NCBI GenBank assembly: GCA_947175295.1
Contig: CAMWMK010000018.1
Location: forward strand, 1 to 49,605
Length of the DNA stretch: 49,605 nt
DNA from: an uncultured Porphyromonadaceae bacterium
Lineage (GTDB): Bacteria > Bacteroidota > Bacteroidia > Bacteroidales > Muribaculaceae
Reading direction: 5' to 3'
Part shown: one piece after another, positions 48,260 through 49,605 of the stretch
How positions within the stretch are numbered: position 1 is the stretch's first letter
How the letters are laid out: each line of letters opens with the position of its first letter
Program-made: the position numbers and the translations under genes
Notes under the pieces: generated by a model
The model's database searches: none
Told to the model about the DNA's origin: nothing
The model's input: only the letters and a program-made list of their open reading frames with translations

Positions 48260-48383
48260 TTGTTAGTTTATAGTAAGAAGTAACCTTTTACGCTCTTGGA
48301 CGCGCACTTGCAGGGAGTGATAGAAAGCAGAGTGTGTTTAATACATTATTTGACATTGGATGTGACATTGAGTATCGAGGAAA

Positions 48384-49382
48384 TCAATCAGCCTTGATAG
48401 TAATGGATACTTTCAGTTTATTGTTTTCTGCGTCATACACCACTGAGCTGTTGGCTGTATCCACTGTCGGCATGGAAGGATTCTCGGAATAAGGAGATTC
48501 TCCCCCCTCAATACCGACCACTGTTTTACCGTCACGCCCATAATATCCGGCCTCAGTTAGATTCAACATGCAGTTCATATTATCGTCGAAGATGGATCCA
48601 GTGGGATTGTCGATATAATAGCAATCTTGTTGGTATAATGAAGCATCGGTAGGCTTGAAGTTGAAGAGGGTATTCAGTATAGAGGTATTGGTCTCATGGT
48701 AGTTTGGTTCGATTGCGTCTTTCCAACTTAATATACAGGAAAGAGCAGTCAATGGATATTCATTATTAAGGATAATATTACAATTTGTTGCCTCTGTGTC
48801 GCTCAGACTAGATGCTGAATTAATTTTAGAGTTCGTCAGAAAGACTTTTCTACCATCAAGGTAACCGGCGCTGAAATTAGCTTCTTCCTCTATATAGCAT
48901 TTATCATATGTCGTGGTAGTACCTGCGTAGCCTCCTCTATCTAGAGTGTTAATCCAGCATCTGATAATTTTTGCCGGTAGAGTATTATATTGGCTAAGAT
49001 AAGATAAGAGAGAAGATTTTTCATCATAAAAACTAAGGGTATCCAATCTGACACCGTCAAAAAAAGGCACACCTTCCTTGCATTGATTATTCCAACATCC
49101 ATCAACTGCGATTCTGATTGTTCCTAAAATATGGGAGTCATATCCATTGCCTATGATGCATAGACGTTTTGAAATCAGTAACTCTCCACCTCTGACAGTA
49201 AAATCTCCTTGTGAGAGAAAAATTGTATCATTATTTTCTGCTGTATTGCATGCTGATTCAAATGCAAAGAGATCAGTAAAGAACGAAAGCTCCCCATTAT
49301 GGGAGAGTGTCACCATAGGGTTCTGTGCCGAAACTGCGAAGAAAGCGCAGGCGGCCACGATCATTGTGATAAATCGTTTCAT
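48384..49382 (-). CDS. Exported beta-helix-like protein
   Basis: The 332-residue protein has a signal peptide MKRFITMIVAACAFFAVSAQ. The body begins with FESACNTAENNDTIFLSQGD and LLISKRLCIIGNGYDSHILG, the opening pattern of right-handed parallel beta-helix (pectate-lyase-like) proteins. Irregular coils of short strands and Asn/Ser turns follow. Near the end are YYGRDGKTVVGIEGGESPYS and a terminal KLKVSITIKAD, an ending I associate with Bacteroidales surface proteins, often encoded beside YEYW-repeat proteins as here. No polysaccharide-lyase active site is recognisable. It is the first gene of the minus-strand run of exported proteins. Function is unknown. Confidence 0.8.
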   Translation of the reverse strand: MKRFITMIVAACAFFAVSAQNPMVTLSHNGELSFFTDLFAFESACNTAENNDTIFLSQGDFTVRGGELLISKRLCIIGNGYDSHILGTIRIAVDGCWNNQCKEGVPFFDGVRLDTLSFYDEKSSLLSYLSQYNTLPAKIIRCWINTLDRGGYAGTTTTYDKCYIEEEANFSAGYLDGRKVFLTNSKINSASSLSDTEATNCNIILNNEYPLTALSCILSWKDAIEPNYHETNTSILNTLFNFKPTDASLYQQDCYYIDNPTGSIFDDNMNCMLNLTEAGYYGRDGKTVVGIEGGESPYSENPSMPTVDTANSSVVYDAENNKLKVSITIKAD

Positions 49383-49490
49383 GTTTTTTTTCGTTTGAAT
49401 TTTTTTCGTTTGTTTTTTGTTTTAAGTAGCTGTTCAAATTAAATGCATAGTATAATCAAGATGTTTTCAGCTGAAATTCAGCGACAAACA

Positions 49491-49522
49491 ATTATGCATT
49501 ATGAATTATGCATTATGCATTA
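49491..49522. repeat. ATTATGCATT simple repeat
   Basis: Built from the same ATTATGCATT/ATTATGAATT units as 30509-30541. It ends 4 bases before the stop codon of the last, truncated gene. Confidence 0.7.
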
Positions 49523-49526
49523 CCAC

Positions 49527-49605
49527 TTAGCTCATCTTCCAGATTAGAGCCGCGATAGCGGCTATCAGGCCTGCGATGCAGAAGATGACTATCGACTTGT
49601 TTCTG
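49527..49605 (-). CDS. C-terminal fragment of a membrane protein (cut by window edge)
   Basis: The minus-strand frame encodes RNKSIVIFCIAGLIAAIAAL then IWKMS and a TAA stop (49527-49529). It enters from outside the window. The segment is a clear transmembrane helix close to the C-terminus, with a positive residue on each side. The codon pattern is normal. Only about 25 residues are visible, so no family can be given; another frame over the same bases is polar and less likely. Confidence 0.55.
   Translation of the reverse strand, partial: RNKSIVIFCIAGLIAAIAALIWKMS

Noticed and set aside
1..49605. tRNA, rRNA, tmRNA or RNase P genes
   Set aside because: Gaps between genes were read for cloverleaf arms, CCA ends and the conserved RNase P and tmRNA signatures; none was found.

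Overview
The window looks like chromosome from a gut Bacteroidales bacterium, most likely Muribaculaceae (S24-7) or a close relative. The evidence is: promoters of the Bacteroidetes form TTTG-N19/20-TAnnTTTG in front of several genes; surface proteins ending in the Bacteroidales secretion-tail motif (NG.xI....GGVYI..K); BspA-like leucine-rich repeats; BACON, PEGA and chitobiase-type domains; and DUF4954, DUF4143 and DUF3108 families. The family-level assignment is inference from gene content.

Layout. 1-2.2 kb (minus): an ECF sigma factor, its overlapping membrane-anchored probable anti-sigma factor and two exported proteins, the last cut by the window edge. 2.3-4 kb: a secreted tail-bearing protein with its own promoter and terminator. 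4-8 kb (plus): a TonB-dependent receptor and an exported CbiK-type chelatase in one unit, then a DUF3108 protein. 8.2-10.5 kb (minus): a BspA-like LRR protein behind a consensus promoter and an approximately 400-nt ORF-free, highly structured leader. 10.5-13.1 kb: a small accessory island with an AAA/DUF4143 ATPase, a frameshifted HigA-like antitoxin, the remnant of a second DUF4143 ATPase, tandem arrays and dispersed hairpin repeats. 13.1-18.5 kb (minus): a small protein and a GH35-GH2 glycosidase pair with a palindrome over the promoter. 18.7-21.1 kb: a DinB-like protein and a second intact DUF4143 ATPase with a perfect 13 x 23-bp array upstream. 21.1-32.9 kb: mostly core genes (FKBP, DUF4954, hflX, two pepD paralogues flanking a muramidase, an OmpH/Skp-like lipoprotein, ilvE, an HD hydrolase, nth, pheS). 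33-49.4 kb (minus): a run of large exported envelope proteins, including two whose C-terminal halves are paralogous but whose N-terminal modules differ, plus PEGA and BACON proteins. The window ends inside one more gene.

The strongest unusual signals are: (1) all three DUF4143-type ATPase loci, one of them decayed, carry a tandem array on the 5' side of the gene; (2) the structured RNA leader at 10.07-10.43 kb, with three perfect 10-11-bp long-range helices and a terminator that competes with one of them; (3) a 178-bp MITE-like element with 13-bp inverted ends and a 5-bp target duplication at 48.08-48.26 kb; (4) a family of hairpin repeats around 8.0 and 12.5-13.1 kb. I could run no database search. 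Family names rest on motif recognition, and residue numbers are approximate unless a single residue is named.
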